A stretch of DNA of 64,000 nucleotides from Actinomadura alba (GTDB lineage Bacteria; Actinomycetota; Actinomycetes; Streptosporangiales; Streptosporangiaceae): positions 62,001 through 126,000 of the forward strand of contig NZ_JABVEC010000007.1 in NCBI RefSeq assembly GCF_014323705.1, in the 5' to 3' direction. Position numbers and translations under genes: made by a program. This document shows, piece after piece, positions 8,522 to 18,637 of this stretch. Within the stretch, counting starts at the first letter, position 1. Every line of letters starts with the position of its first letter. A model generated the notes under the pieces. That model saw only the letters and a list, made by a program, of their open reading frames with translations. It did not search any database and had not been told where the DNA came from.

Positions 8522-11131
8522 CTAGTCCCTGGTCCGCACGAGCGTCTGCGAACGCGACTGCGGCGCTGCGCCGTCGCCGCCCTGGCCCCGGCCGCACCGT
8601 GGATCCTGCTTGTTCTGCTCCAGGTCGCACCACTCCTTCGAGCCCGGCTCGGGCTGGGTCGGCGTGCACCCCTCCGGGCGGCCGAAGATGTCGCACGGCT
8701 GCTGGTTGGGCGGCGGCGACTGGGGTGGCGGCGAACCCTGCTGGTCCCGGCACTTCGGCTTCCACATGTCCCGCGGGCTGCATTCGCCCTGGTTCGGCTG
8801 CTCCGGCGTCGCCGACACCGTGGGTTTCGGCGGCGGGGTGACGAACAGCTGCTTCGTACCCCCCATGACAGGCGGCGGGAACGATTCGACCTTCAGGTTC
8901 CTGGTGGCCTCGCTCATGTAGGCCTTCCAGATCGTGGCCGGGACCTTGCCACCCTCGACCACCCCGTACCCGGGCAACAACACGGTCTTCCGCTTGTCGT
9001 TGTACATGGTCACCGCGGTCGACACCTGGGGGACATATCCGACGAACCAACTGGCGACGTTCTTGTCCGTGGTGCCCGTCTTGCCGGCCACCTGCCGGTC
9101 GGGCAGTGCCGCGCCGGTGCCGGTGCCGGACTTGACGACCGCCTGCATGGCGTACGTGGCATCCGCGGCGACGTCGGCGTTGAAGACCTTGCGCTTCTGC
9201 CACGTGAGCTTGCGGTAGATCTTCCCGTCGGTGGTCGTGACCTTCCTGATCACGTGCGGCTGGTGGTACGTGCCACCGTTGGCGAACGCGGCGTAGCCGG
9301 CCGCCTGCTCGATCGGCCGGATGTTGTTGATGCCGAGGGCCAGACCGGCCTTGTCGCTGTAATCCTTGAGCAGTTCGCTGGAGACCCCGGCGTTCTCCGC
9401 CGTCTTGATCACGTTGGGCAGGCCGACCTTGAGCGCCAACTGGACGTAGGCGGTGTTGACCGAGTCCGCAGTCGCCTTGACGAGGTTGGTCGTGGCGCCG
9501 ACGTCGTGGCTGTTGGGGATCGGCAGGGCACCGGGCGTGTTCGCGGGAACGACGTTGCCGGTTCCGTCGAAGTAGGACTTCTTCCCGGCCACGAGGGTGC
9601 TGAGGCTGTAGCCGTCGGACAGCGCCGTGGCCAGCACGTAGGGCTTCATCGCCGAGCCGGCCTGCGCGGAGCCCTGCCAGACGTTGTCGAGCTGCCTCTT
9701 GATGTAGTCGGGCCCCCCGTAGAAGGCGACGACCTCACCGTTCGCGGTGTTCACCGAGACCAGTCCGACGTGGGTGTTCCTGGTCAGCTTCCTCGGGGCC
9801 GCCTGGGGCACCGCCCTCTCGGCCGCGTTCCTCGCCGCGTTCATCTTCTTCTCGTCGAACGTGGTGGTGATCCGCAGGCCCTGGTCGACGATCTGCTTCT
9901 CGGTGATGCCCTGGCGCTCCAGCTCGACCTTGGCCCGCTGGACCATGAAGCCCTTCTGCCCGGCGTACATGTTGTCGCTGTTGATGGACCTGGTCTTGGG
10001 CAGCCTCTTCGCGAACTCGTCGGCCTTGGCCTGGGTGAGCGCGTTGGTCTTGACCATGCCCTCGAGCACGTACTGGTAACGGGCGAGCGTCTGCGCCTTG
10101 AGGTCCTCGTCGGGGCTGCGCGGGTCGAAGCGCGCGGGCTGCTGGATGATCGCGGCGAGGAGCGCGCCCTCGTCCTCCCTCAGCTTGCCGACGTCCTTGC
10201 CGAAGAACGCCTTCGACGCGGCCTGGATGCCATAGGCGTTCCGGCCGAAGAAGATGGTGTTCAGGTAGTCCTGCAGGATCTCCGGCTTCTTCTTCTGCTT
10301 ACCCAGCTTGACGGAGATGAACAGCTCCTTGAACTTCCGGCTCAGCGACTGCTCGGGGGTCAGGTAATAGTTCTTGGCCAGCTGCTGGGTGATCGTCGAC
10401 CCGCCCTGCGTGGACCCGCCGGTCACGTTGACCCAGGCCGCACGGGCGATGCCGGTCGGCGAGACACCGCTGTCGGAGCGAAAACTCCGGTTCTCGGCGG
10501 CGATCACGGCTTCCTGTACGTGCCTGGGGATCTTGTCGATCTTGACGAGCTCCCGGTTCGTACCCTCTCGGAGGATCTCGGTCTTGCCGTCCGAGTAGTA
10601 GTAGATCGCGGTCTGCTTCGTCGCATCCTCGTTCCCCGCCTTGGGGACGGGCGTCTTCGCGTAGGCGACCCCGACGAGGGTGCACATGGCGAGGAAGCCC
10701 AGGCCGAACACGCCGAGAACGATCTTCCACGAAGGTACGTAACGCCGCCAGCCGGTCTTCTTCTCGGCATCGTCGACGGGCTTCTTACGGCGTCCACCGC
10801 CGCCCCCTCCGGGACCACCGGGCCCGCGGCCACGGCCACCGGGTCCGCCAGGTCCGCCACGGCCACCCGGACCGCCGCGGCCACCGGGAGCACCGGGTCC
10901 ACCTCGGCCGGCCGATCCACGGCCGCCGGGACCAACGCGTGGACCACCCGGGCCGCCACTGCGGCCACCAGGTGCACCACGCCCGCCGGAGCCACCGGGA
11001 GTGTTCCCTCCGGGGACTGACGGCAGGCGGGATGTGGCGCCCGGCATGTTCGGTCGACCGGGTCGAGGGGGATTCGGCCGGGATCCCGGTCTGCTCGGTC
11101 CGTCTGGCCCGTATTGGCTTGGGTTACTCAC
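8522..11131 (-). CDS. ponA: Class A penicillin-binding protein (bifunctional)
   Basis: An 869-aa bifunctional peptidoglycan synthase. A proline/glycine-rich cytoplasmic region (1-120) precedes one membrane anchor (about 134-156). The GT51 glycosyltransferase follows with E213 in AVIAAENRSF and the GGSTITQQLAKN motif. The transpeptidase has S493xxK496 (SAMK), SVN in ADSVNTAYVQ, and K684TG (KTGTTD). A proline-rich acidic tail ends the protein. Start GTG at 11131. It lies downstream of DUF5318 and upstream of the two glycosyltransferases, in the same order as the ponA region of other actinomycetes. The symbol follows usual usage. Confidence 0.92.
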   Translation of the reverse strand: MSNPSQYGPDGPSRPGSRPNPPRPGRPNMPGATSRLPSVPGGNTPGGSGGRGAPGGRSGGPGGPRVGPGGRGSAGRGGPGAPGGRGGPGGRGGPGGPGGRGRGPGGPGGGGGGRRKKPVDDAEKKTGWRRYVPSWKIVLGVFGLGFLAMCTLVGVAYAKTPVPKAGNEDATKQTAIYYYSDGKTEILREGTNRELVKIDKIPRHVQEAVIAAENRSFRSDSGVSPTGIARAAWVNVTGGSTQGGSTITQQLAKNYYLTPEQSLSRKFKELFISVKLGKQKKKPEILQDYLNTIFFGRNAYGIQAASKAFFGKDVGKLREDEGALLAAIIQQPARFDPRSPDEDLKAQTLARYQYVLEGMVKTNALTQAKADEFAKRLPKTRSINSDNMYAGQKGFMVQRAKVELERQGITEKQIVDQGLRITTTFDEKKMNAARNAAERAVPQAAPRKLTRNTHVGLVSVNTANGEVVAFYGGPDYIKRQLDNVWQGSAQAGSAMKPYVLATALSDGYSLSTLVAGKKSYFDGTGNVVPANTPGALPIPNSHDVGATTNLVKATADSVNTAYVQLALKVGLPNVIKTAENAGVSSELLKDYSDKAGLALGINNIRPIEQAAGYAAFANGGTYHQPHVIRKVTTTDGKIYRKLTWQKRKVFNADVAADATYAMQAVVKSGTGTGAALPDRQVAGKTGTTDKNVASWFVGYVPQVSTAVTMYNDKRKTVLLPGYGVVEGGKVPATIWKAYMSEATRNLKVESFPPPVMGGTKQLFVTPPPKPTVSATPEQPNQGECSPRDMWKPKCRDQQGSPPPQSPPPNQQPCDIFGRPEGCTPTQPEPGSKEWCDLEQNKQDPRCGRGQGGDGAAPQSRSQTLVRTRD

Positions 11132-11230
11132 GCGACCTCGTTCAACTGGGGTACGTCCATGGTGCGTCGTACGACAGTACTGCGCAGGCGAGTGAGTGTG
11201 GACCGGCCTGCAGCGTCTGGTCTCTGTCCG

Positions 11231-11626
11231 TCAACGAGGCTCATCACCGCTGGCGGCGGGATGCTCCCCATGTCCCAGGACGTACGACACCGTCAAGTGG
11301 TTCCATGCGCAACTTTGACACACTTCGACCACGTAGACCCGGAATTCACCATATTCGTGCGCCATCTCGGCGAGCTCATCGGTCGTCTTGACCCGGCCCG
11401 CATAGCGGCCGAGCTCGTCGCCGTACACGTACGTGACATGGGTCAACCTCTCCCTGCGGCAGACGGGGCATCGCTCGTCGGTCGGCTCGCCATGGTACTT
11501 GGCGGCGCGGAGAAGGTAGGGGTGAGCGTCGCAGGCGTCGGCCATGGTGAGGTGCCCGGACTGCAGTTCCGCGAGAGCGGCGCGCCGGGCGAGCCCGTAT
11601 TCCACGATCAGTCGCCGCGACCACAC
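11231..11626 (-). CDS. DUF5318 family protein
   Basis: A small actinobacterial protein of unknown function, 131 aa from GTG 11626. Two CxxC pairs, CPVC in ERCPVCRRERLTHVTYVYGDELG and CQSC in VYVVEVCQSCAWNHL, form a probable zinc ribbon. SGHLTMADACDAHPYLLRAAKYHGEP matches the family core. The start is uncertain: an in-frame GTG at 11668 gives 145 aa, but family members begin near RRLIVEYGL. It stands 99 bases upstream of the PBP gene on the same strand and is a usual neighbour of it. Confidence 0.82.
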   Translation of the reverse strand: MWSRRLIVEYGLARRAALAELQSGHLTMADACDAHPYLLRAAKYHGEPTDERCPVCRRERLTHVTYVYGDELGRYAGRVKTTDELAEMAHEYGEFRVYVVEVCQSCAWNHLTVSYVLGHGEHPAASGDEPR

Positions 11627-11755
11627 ATCTGCAGCGTACGACCACGTCGATAACGAGGGGAAGATCACAAGGTCCGCGGGGGTCTGGGCACTGCCGCGCG
11701 GGCGCCGTCGCGAAGTGAGGACTTGCGAGGGGGCCGAACGCTACGTATCTTTTCG

Positions 11756-11774
11756 ATGTATCGGTTCGATACAT
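11756..11774. promoter_or_regulatory. PadR-type operator palindrome
   Basis: ATGTATCG-gtt-CGATACAT is a perfect inverted repeat with the ATGT/ACAT ends typical of PadR sites. A further half site GATACAT lies at 11780-11786. It sits 40 bases upstream of the padR-like start, so autoregulation is likely. Confidence 0.7.
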
Positions 11775-11813
11775 TGAGCCGATACATCCGAGCGATAGAT
11801 CGGTGGTGGGGAC

Positions 11814-12422
11814 ATGAGCAGTAGGAAGGGCGCGGGCGTGCTGGAACTCGCCGTGCTCGGGCTGCTGCACGAATCCCCAATGCACGGGTACGAGCTCCGC
11901 AAGCGGCTCAACACTCTGCTCGGCATGTTCCGCGCGTTCTCGTACGGGTCCCTCTATCCGTGCCTCAAGCTGCTTCTCGGCAAGGGGCTGATCGTGGAGG
12001 ACCGGCCCGAGGAGCCGTTGAACGTTCCACTGGCTCTGCAGAGCCGCCGATCCAAGATCGTCTACAAGCTGACCGCCGAGGGCAAGGAGCGGCTCGAGGA
12101 GCTGCTCACCGAGGCGGGTCCGGCGGCGTGGGAGGACGAGAGCTTCGGCGTTCACTTCGCCTTCTTCTCGCACACCCACGCCGATGTACGGCTCCGCATC
12201 CTCGAAGGCCGGCGCAGCCGGCTCGAGGAGCGGCTGGAGAGTGTACGGGCCGCGCTCGCGCGGACCCGGGAACGAGTTGACAGCTACACCCTCGAGCTGC
12301 AGAACCATGGGCTCGAGTCCGTCGAGCGCGAGGTGCGATGGCTCAACGAGCTCATCGGCCGTGAGCGCGCCCAGGCGACGACAGAGAACAGCAAGGACAG
12401 GACCGAGGACGACCTCCGCTGA
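11814..12422 (+). CDS. PadR family transcriptional regulator
   Basis: A 202-aa PadR-family regulator. The N-terminal winged helix spans about residues 10-90 ([42 protein letters not shown]). The C-terminal region, about 115-190, is a long helical dimerization domain (Vir_act_alpha_C type). It lies 47 bases upstream of the inositol-phosphate synthase gene on the same strand. This pairing of padR-like gene with ino1 is known from mycobacteria and Streptomyces, so it probably controls ino1 as well as itself. The ligand is unknown. Confidence 0.9.
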   Translation: MSSRKGAGVLELAVLGLLHESPMHGYELRKRLNTLLGMFRAFSYGSLYPCLKLLLGKGLIVEDRPEEPLNVPLALQSRRSKIVYKLTAEGKERLEELLTEAGPAAWEDESFGVHFAFFSHTHADVRLRILEGRRSRLEERLESVRAALARTRERVDSYTLELQNHGLESVEREVRWLNELIGRERAQATTENSKDRTEDDLR

Positions 12423-12469
12423 GCGCGGACATATCGTTCGTCCCCCGCCACAAGAGAAGGAGCAACCGG

Positions 12470-13549
12470 ATGAGTTCGGTGCGCGTAGCCATCGTCGGAG
12501 TGGGCAACTGCGCCGCTTCGCTCGTCCAAGGCGTCGAGTACTACAAGGACGCCGACCCGGCGACGCGAGTGCCCGGTCTCATGCACGTCCAGTTCGGCGA
12601 CTACCACGTGGGCGACGTCGAGTTCGTCGCCGCCTTCGACGTCGACGCGAAGAAGGTCGGGCAGGACCTGGCGCATGCCATCACGGCGAGCGAGAACAAC
12701 ACGATCAAGATCTGTGATGTGCCGCCGACCGGTGTCAACGTCCAGCGTGGTCACACCTTCGACGGCCTCGGCGAGTTCTATCGCGACATCATCCAGGAGT
12801 CGGACGCGCAGCCGGTCGACATCGTGCGGACGCTGAAGGACACTCGGGCGGACGTCCTGGTCTCCTACCTGCCGGTGGGCTCCGAGGAGGCCGCCCGCTT
12901 CTACGCCCAGTGCGCGATCGACGCCGATGTGGCGTTCGTCAACGCGCTGCCGGTGTTCATCGCGAGCGACCCCGAGTGGGCCGAGAAGTTCACCAAGGCC
13001 GGCGTGCCGATCGTCGGCGACGACATCAAGTCGCAGGTCGGCGCGACCATCACGCACCGCGTCATGGCCAAGCTGTTCGAGGACCGCGGCGTCGAGCTGC
13101 TGCGCACGTACCAGCTCAACTTCGGCGGGAACATGGACTTCATGAACATGCTGGAGCGCAAGCGCCTCCAGTCCAAGAAGATCTCCAAGACCCAGTCGGT
13201 GACGTCGCAGATCCCGCACGAGATGGCCAAGGCCGACGTGCACATCGGCCCGTCCGACCACGTGCCGTGGCTCGACGACCGCAAGTGGGCCTATGTCCGG
13301 CTCGAGGGCCGCTCGTTCGGCGACACCCCGCTGAACCTGGAGTACAAGCTCGAGGTGTGGGACTCGCCCAACTCGGCCGGAGTCATCATCGACGCAGTGC
13401 GAGCCGCCAAGATCGCCAAGGACCGCGGCGTCGGCGGACCGATCCTGTCGGCCAGCTCCTACTTCATGAAGTCGCCGCCGGTGCAGTACAACGACGACCA
13501 GGCGCGCGATGCCGTGGAGGCCTTCATCCGCGGCGACGTCGAGCGCTGA
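12470..13549 (+). CDS. ino1: Inositol-3-phosphate synthase
   Basis: The 359-aa enzyme converts glucose 6-phosphate to 1L-myo-inositol 1-phosphate with NAD+, the first step to phosphatidylinositol and mycothiol in actinomycetes. The N-terminal [16 protein letters not shown] is the NAD-binding Rossmann loop. [16 protein letters not shown] and [29 protein letters not shown] are the catalytic-domain signatures. The ribosome site AGAAGGAG precedes the ATG. A strong terminator follows at 13592. It forms an operon with the padR-like gene. Confidence 0.95.
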   Translation: MSSVRVAIVGVGNCAASLVQGVEYYKDADPATRVPGLMHVQFGDYHVGDVEFVAAFDVDAKKVGQDLAHAITASENNTIKICDVPPTGVNVQRGHTFDGLGEFYRDIIQESDAQPVDIVRTLKDTRADVLVSYLPVGSEEAARFYAQCAIDADVAFVNALPVFIASDPEWAEKFTKAGVPIVGDDIKSQVGATITHRVMAKLFEDRGVELLRTYQLNFGGNMDFMNMLERKRLQSKKISKTQSVTSQIPHEMAKADVHIGPSDHVPWLDDRKWAYVRLEGRSFGDTPLNLEYKLEVWDSPNSAGVIIDAVRAAKIAKDRGVGGPILSASSYFMKSPPVQYNDDQARDAVEAFIRGDVER

Positions 13550-13591
13550 CCGGCCGCTCGCCTCTCGCGAGCGGAGCAGGTTCCGGACTCT

Positions 13592-13630
13592 GGGAGCGCC
13601 CCGGCGGGTCACCACCGCCGGGGCGCTCCC
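13592..13630 (+). terminator. Rho-independent terminator after ino1
   Basis: A perfect 16-bp stem (gggagcgccccggcgg and its complement) with a 7-base loop, followed by ctttc. It closes the padR-ino1 unit. Confidence 0.85.
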
Positions 13631-13698
13631 CTTTCGGGTGATCATGCGGGGTTCGGACATCGTGGGATCCCCACGTACGCGGGACGTAGGCTGATCAT

Positions 13699-15084
13699 GT
13701 GAACACCGGCGACCTGGGTTCGGTGCTGCGGGGCCGGGACTTCCGTCGCCTGTACGCGACCCGGCTGACCTCCCAGCTGTCCGACGGCGTCTTCCAGATC
13801 GCCCTCGCGAGCTATGTCTTCTTCTCGCCGGAGAAGCAGACCACGGCGGGTAAGGCCGCCGCCGCATTCGCGGTTCTCCTGCTGCCCTACTCGCTGATCG
13901 GCCCGTTCGCGGGTGTCTTCATCGACCGATGGTCCCGCCGGCAGATCCTGGTCTTCGCGCCGGTCGTTCGCGCCGTGCTGGTTGCCGCGGTGGCCGGCCT
14001 GCTCGCGGCCGGGCAGGACGGTGCGCCCTTCTTCCTGGCGGCGCTGCTGGTGCTCGGGGTCAACCGGTTCTTCCTCTCCGCCCTGTCGGCGGCCCTGCCC
14101 CGCGTCGTCGGCCGTGAGCTGCTCGTCATGGCGAACTCACTGTCGGTGACGTCGGGCACGATCATCGCCTTCGTCGGCGCCGGCGTCGGTTACCTGCTGC
14201 GCAAGGTTTTCGGCGGCGGGCAGGCCGACACCGCGTTGATCCTTCTGTGCACGGCGGGGCTCTATCTCCTCGCTGCGCTGGTCGCCACCACCCTGCGCCG
14301 GGACCAGCTGGGTCCCGATCTCGACCGGGCGCTCCCGCAGACCAGGGACGCGCTCGGCAACGTGGTCCACGGCCTGGCCGACGGAGCCGCGCACATCTGG
14401 CGGCGCCGCCCGGCCGCGCTCGCCCTCGCCGCGATCTCGCTGCACCGATTCCTGTACGGCATCACGATGATCATGGCGGCCCTGCTGTTCCGGAACTACT
14501 TCAGCACCAGCGCCGACACGGGCCTCGACCGGTTCGCGCTGTTCCTCGGGGCCACCGGAGCGGGATTCCTGGCCGGCGCGGTCATCACGCCCTGGGTCGT
14601 GCGGCTGACCGGCAAGAACGGCTGGATCGTCCTGCTACTGCTCGCCGCCGCGGTGATCGAGGCGGCTCTGGGGCTGCCGTTCCGCGAGACCTTGTTCGTG
14701 ATCGGCGGCTTCGCGCTCGGGCTGGTGTCCCAGGGGGTGAAGCTCAGCGTGGACGTGATCGTGCAGGAGACCGTCGATGACGCCTACCGCGGACGGGTGT
14801 TCGCCGTCTACGACATGCTCTTCAACGCCACCTTCGTCGCGGCCGCCGCGGTCGCCGCGGCGACGGTGCCGCCCACCGGCAAGTCCTACGCCGTGCTCGG
14901 CGTCGTGATCGCGGTCTACGCCTGCGCCGCCGTCGCGTACCGGCTCGCGACGCGCGCGCACGCCGCCGTCACCTCGGAACGGCGCACCGGGAAACACGGC
15001 ACAGGAGAACGCCGCACAGGAGAACGGGGCACGGTGGAACCCCGCACCGCCGAACAGGGCGATCGGGGCGACGCGGGCGCCTGA
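13699..15084 (+). CDS. MFS transporter
   Basis: A 461-aa membrane protein with about 12 transmembrane segments, of the MFS_3/enterobactin-exporter-like type. An N-terminal FRRLYATRLTSQLSDGVFQIALASYVFF and the first loop FAGVFIDRWSRRQIL match the family loop between helices 2 and 3. The last 35 residues form a hydrophilic tail of imperfect RRTGxxGTGE repeats, encoded by near-repeat DNA at about 14977-15060, unlike the rest of the protein. The start GTG follows closely on the ino1 terminator. Substrate unknown; drug or metabolite export is the usual guess. Confidence 0.85.
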   Translation: MNTGDLGSVLRGRDFRRLYATRLTSQLSDGVFQIALASYVFFSPEKQTTAGKAAAAFAVLLLPYSLIGPFAGVFIDRWSRRQILVFAPVVRAVLVAAVAGLLAAGQDGAPFFLAALLVLGVNRFFLSALSAALPRVVGRELLVMANSLSVTSGTIIAFVGAGVGYLLRKVFGGGQADTALILLCTAGLYLLAALVATTLRRDQLGPDLDRALPQTRDALGNVVHGLADGAAHIWRRRPAALALAAISLHRFLYGITMIMAALLFRNYFSTSADTGLDRFALFLGATGAGFLAGAVITPWVVRLTGKNGWIVLLLLAAAVIEAALGLPFRETLFVIGGFALGLVSQGVKLSVDVIVQETVDDAYRGRVFAVYDMLFNATFVAAAAVAAATVPPTGKSYAVLGVVIAVYACAAVAYRLATRAHAAVTSERRTGKHGTGERRTGERGTVEPRTAEQGDRGDAGA

Positions 15085-15105
15085 TCCGCGCGGGCGAGGC
15101 GTGCG

Positions 15106-16419
15106 TCAGATCGCGCGGGCGGCGGCCACCATGGCGCCGGTGATCTGGCCGATCTCGTCCGGCGAGCAGATGTACGGCGGCATGGTGTAGATGAGGTTGC
15201 GGAAGGGGCGCACCCAGACGCCCCGGTCCATGACGACCTTCTGCACGGCCTGCACGTCCACCGGCTCGGTGGTCTCGATCACGCCGATCGCGCCGAGCAC
15301 CCGCACGTCGGCGACACCCGGCAGCCCGCGCGCCGGCTCCAGCCCCGCCGACAGGCCGGCCGAGATCGCCTTGATCTCGTCCGCCCAGGGGCGGGAGCGC
15401 AGCAGCTCGATCGACGCGCACGCCACCGCGGCCGCCAGCGGGTTGGCCATGTAAGTGGGACCGTGCATCAGGGCCCCGGCCTCGCCGGCCGAGATGCCAT
15501 GGGCCACCCGGTCCGTGCAGAGCGTCGCGGCCATGGTCAGGTAACCGCCGGTCATCGCCTTCCCGACGCACATGATGTCCGGGACCACGCCCGCGTGGTC
15601 ACACCCCCACCACGGGCCGGACCGGCCGAAGCCGGTGGCGATCTCGTCGGCGATGAGGAGCAGGTCGTGCTCGTCGGCGAGCGCGCGGAACGCCGCGAGA
15701 TGGCCGGGATGGTAGAAGCGCATGCCCCCGGCGTTCTGCACCACCGGCTCGACCACGATCGCGGCGAGTTCGTGCGCGTGCGCGGCGACCATCTCGCGCA
15801 CCTCGTCGAGGTACGCCTGGTCCGGGCCGCCGTCCGGGCCGCCCGCCCGCCACGGCGGTGGTGCGGGCGCGAACACGTGCGTGGGCAGGACGTCGGCGAA
15901 CAGGTGGTGCATGCCGTTCACCGGGTCGCACAGCGCCATGTCGCCGAACGTGTCGCCGTGGTAGCCGCTGCGGATCGTGAACAGCCGGTGCCGCTCCGGC
16001 CGCCCCCGCGACCGCCAGAACTGCAGGGCCATCTTGATCGCGACCTCGACCGAGACCGACCCGGAGTCGGCGAAGAAGACCTTGGTCAGCGGCTCGGGGG
16101 TGACCTCCAGGAGCAGCTCGGCGAGCCGCACCGCCGGAGGGTGCGTGAGCCCACCGAACATCACGTGGGCCATCCGGCCCAGCTGGTCGGTGAGCGCCGC
16201 GTTCAGCACGGGGTGGTCGTAACCGTGGATCGCCGTCCACCACGACGACATCCCATCGATGAGCTCCCGCCCGTCGGCGAGAGTCAGCCGGACCCCGTGC
16301 GCCGAGACCACCGGATGCACGGGCACCGTGGCCGGCATCGGCGCGTACGGATGCCACACGTGCTCCCGGTCGACGGCGAGCAACCGCTCGATCTCCTCGG
16401 CCTCCATGGGCTCTGCCAC
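15106..16419 (-). CDS. bioA: Adenosylmethionine-8-amino-7-oxononanoate transaminase
   Basis: BioA (437 aa) is a PLP enzyme of biotin synthesis that uses S-adenosylmethionine to aminate KAPA to DAPA. Signatures: [11 protein letters not shown] at the start, [34 protein letters not shown], the YHGDTFGDM loop, [11 protein letters not shown] and the PLP lysine in VGKAMTGG. The GTG at 16419 is chosen because GGGGAGG stands eight bases before it; ATG 16407 is possible. No other bio genes are adjacent, so the pathway is split in this genome. Confidence 0.93.
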   Translation of the reverse strand: MAEPMEAEEIERLLAVDREHVWHPYAPMPATVPVHPVVSAHGVRLTLADGRELIDGMSSWWTAIHGYDHPVLNAALTDQLGRMAHVMFGGLTHPPAVRLAELLLEVTPEPLTKVFFADSGSVSVEVAIKMALQFWRSRGRPERHRLFTIRSGYHGDTFGDMALCDPVNGMHHLFADVLPTHVFAPAPPPWRAGGPDGGPDQAYLDEVREMVAAHAHELAAIVVEPVVQNAGGMRFYHPGHLAAFRALADEHDLLLIADEIATGFGRSGPWWGCDHAGVVPDIMCVGKAMTGGYLTMAATLCTDRVAHGISAGEAGALMHGPTYMANPLAAAVACASIELLRSRPWADEIKAISAGLSAGLEPARGLPGVADVRVLGAIGVIETTEPVDVQAVQKVVMDRGVWVRPFRNLIYTMPPYICSPDEIGQITGAMVAAARAI

Positions 16420-16457
16420 GACCGGCCCCTCCCCAAGGCGATCCCCGTGCAAATGGG

Positions 16458-17906
16458 TCACGAGGACCGGTCCATGCCCTGCTCGCGGGCCCAGCGGAGC
16501 AGCTCGGCGGTGGCCGCCTCCTTGCCGATCGGCCCCTGGTCGAGGCGCAGGTCGAGCAGGAACTTGTACGCCTTGCCGACGGCCGGGCCGGGCTTGATGC
16601 CGAGTACGGCCTGGATCTCGTTGCCGTCGAGCTCCGGGCGGATCTTGGACAGTTCCTCCTCGGCGGACAGCCGCGCAATACGGCGTTCGAGGTCGTCGTA
16701 GGTCCGCGCCAGGTTGGCGGCCTTGCGCTTGTTCCTGGTGGTGCAGTCGGCCCGCGTCAGCTTGTGCAACCGCGGCAGCAGGTCCCCGGCATCGCGGACG
16801 TAGCGGCGCACGGCCGAGTCGGTCCACTCGCCCGTGCCGTAGCCGTGGAAGCGCAGGTGCAGCTCGACCAGCCGGGACACGTCCGAGACGATGTCCTTGG
16901 GGTAACGCAGCGCCGTCAGGCGGACCTTGGTCATCTGCGCCCCGACCACCTCGTGGTGGTGGAAGGTGACGCGGCCGCCGTCCTCGAACGATCTCGTCTT
17001 GGGCTTGCCGATGTCGTGCAGCAGCGCGGCCAGCCGCAGTACCAGGTCGGGACCGTCCTCTTCCTGGGCGATCGCCTGCTCGAGCACGATCAGCGAGTGC
17101 TCGTAGACGTCCTTGTGCCGGTGGTGCTCATCGATCTCGAGCCGCAGCTTCGGCAGCTCGGGCAGCATGTGGGCGGCGAGCCCGGTGCCGACCAGCAGGG
17201 CGAGCCCGTGCCGCGGATCGGATCCGCACAGCAGCTTCGAGAGTTCGTCGCGCACCCGCTCGGCCGAGACGATCTCGATCCGCGCGGCCATGTCCCGCAT
17301 CGCGGCCACCGCGGCGGGGTCGACGGCGAATCCGAGCTGCGAGGCGAACCGGGCCGCACGCATCATCCGCAGCGGATCGTCGGTGAAAGAGTCCTGGGGG
17401 CGAGCCGGGGTGCGCAGCAGTTTGCGCCGCAGATCCGACAATCCGCCAAAGGGATCGACGAATCCATGACCCGGCAGCCGGGCTGCCATGGCATTCACCG
17501 CGAAGTCCCGCCGAGCCAGATCATCGTGGAGCGAAGTTCCGTACAAAACTTCCGGTTTGCGGGACTTTGGATCGTACGATTCGCTCCGATAAGTCGTAAT
17601 CTCGACTTGATAGTTCCCCTTGCGCAGACCGACGGTGCCGAACTCGATCCCGATCGTCCAGACCGCGTCAGCCCATCCATCCACGATCTCGAGAATCCGC
17701 TCGGGCCGGGCATCGGTGGTGAGATCGAGATCATTACCCGGCCTGCGCAGGAGAGCATCGCGTACCGGTCCGCCCACCAGCGCCAGCTCATGGCCGGCGT
17801 CCGCGAACCGATGGCCGAGTTCATCGGCGACAGGGGCAACGCGACGCAGCAGCTCGGCGATCGCCTTCTGCTGCTCCGGGGTCAGATCGTCGTTCGGCAC
17901 GGCCAT
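16458..17906 (-). CDS. cca: CCA-adding tRNA nucleotidyltransferase
   Basis: The 482-aa enzyme adds or repairs the CCA end of tRNAs. The nucleotidyltransferase head has GGPVRDALL and DLDLTTDA with the metal-binding aspartates. [10 protein letters not shown] and [14 protein letters not shown] follow. The middle carries an HD domain ([13 protein letters not shown], about residues 295-310) found in many actinobacterial forms. ATG 17906 is chosen over 17963 because the preceding residues are not conserved. It is divergent from the YbaK-like gene and lies 38 bases upstream of bioA. Confidence 0.93.
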   Translation of the reverse strand: MAVPNDDLTPEQQKAIAELLRRVAPVADELGHRFADAGHELALVGGPVRDALLRRPGNDLDLTTDARPERILEIVDGWADAVWTIGIEFGTVGLRKGNYQVEITTYRSESYDPKSRKPEVLYGTSLHDDLARRDFAVNAMAARLPGHGFVDPFGGLSDLRRKLLRTPARPQDSFTDDPLRMMRAARFASQLGFAVDPAAVAAMRDMAARIEIVSAERVRDELSKLLCGSDPRHGLALLVGTGLAAHMLPELPKLRLEIDEHHRHKDVYEHSLIVLEQAIAQEEDGPDLVLRLAALLHDIGKPKTRSFEDGGRVTFHHHEVVGAQMTKVRLTALRYPKDIVSDVSRLVELHLRFHGYGTGEWTDSAVRRYVRDAGDLLPRLHKLTRADCTTRNKRKAANLARTYDDLERRIARLSAEEELSKIRPELDGNEIQAVLGIKPGPAVGKAYKFLLDLRLDQGPIGKEAATAELLRWAREQGMDRSS

Positions 17907-17974
17907 CGAGCGTAGGTCCTTGCTGGGTCGCTGACAAAAGGATTTGCACACGTTGGAGACCACGGAGGCAGACG

Positions 17975-18529
17975 ATGAAGGACGCTCTGGCCATCCATCG
18001 CATGCTGCTCGAACGCGAGACGCTGCACGAGATCGTACGGCTTCCCCACGCCATCGCGAACGCCGACGAGCTGCCCGGTGCGGGCCTGCCCGTCCACCGG
18101 TGCCTGGCGACCCGGGTTTTCGCCTTCACCGGCAGTGAGCAGGCGACGACGGGGTACCTGGCCGCCGTGATCGTCGCGGCGGGCGGCACGGTGGGCACCG
18201 AGCCGGTGCGCCTCGCCTTAGGTGCTCGCACCGTCCGGCCGGCCAGGGCCGACCTGATCAATACCGTGACCGAATTCGCCGCCGAACTCGTCTGCCCGCT
18301 CATGCTGCCCGAATCGATGACCGTGCTCATCGACCATCGGCTCACCGACCGCCTGCGAGGTGACGATGTCGTCTACACCGCCACCGGGGAACCGTGGACC
18401 GCGCTCGGCGTCAGAACGGCCGATCTCAACGCCTCCTGCGGCGCCGAACCCATCGATCTGTGCCCCATCATCACATCCGCCATGGCACTGCCCCTCCTGT
18501 CCCACCGGCCGCGCCGGGCGTCAAGATGA
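17975..18529 (+). CDS. YbaK/EbsC-like aminoacyl-tRNA deacylase
   Basis: A 184-aa protein with the fold pattern of YbaK/ProX trans-editing enzymes, which hydrolyse mischarged aminoacyl-tRNA. Recognisable parts are the N-terminal helix AIHRMLLERETLHEIVRLP, the strand CLATRVF, and the C-terminal VTVLIDHRLTDR-type segment ending in GEPWTALGVRTADL. Resemblance is moderate and the substrate is unknown. It is divergent from the CCA-adding enzyme with 68 bases between, which places two tRNA quality-control functions side by side. Confidence 0.75.
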   Translation: MKDALAIHRMLLERETLHEIVRLPHAIANADELPGAGLPVHRCLATRVFAFTGSEQATTGYLAAVIVAAGGTVGTEPVRLALGARTVRPARADLINTVTEFAAELVCPLMLPESMTVLIDHRLTDRLRGDDVVYTATGEPWTALGVRTADLNASCGAEPIDLCPIITSAMALPLLSHRPRRASR

Positions 18530-18637
18530 TCGAGGGCCACAAGGTGATCGAGGAACGTCCGAGAGGTGGGCGCGCGGCACTACCATCGGGCAGGTGATGC
18601 GGCGAACCATCGCCACTGGCCCGCTGGCGGGCACGGC

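Noticed and set aside
8036..11020. 994-codon plus-strand frame
   Set aside because: Antisense to the PBP gene; composition is that of a reversed coding frame with no domain.
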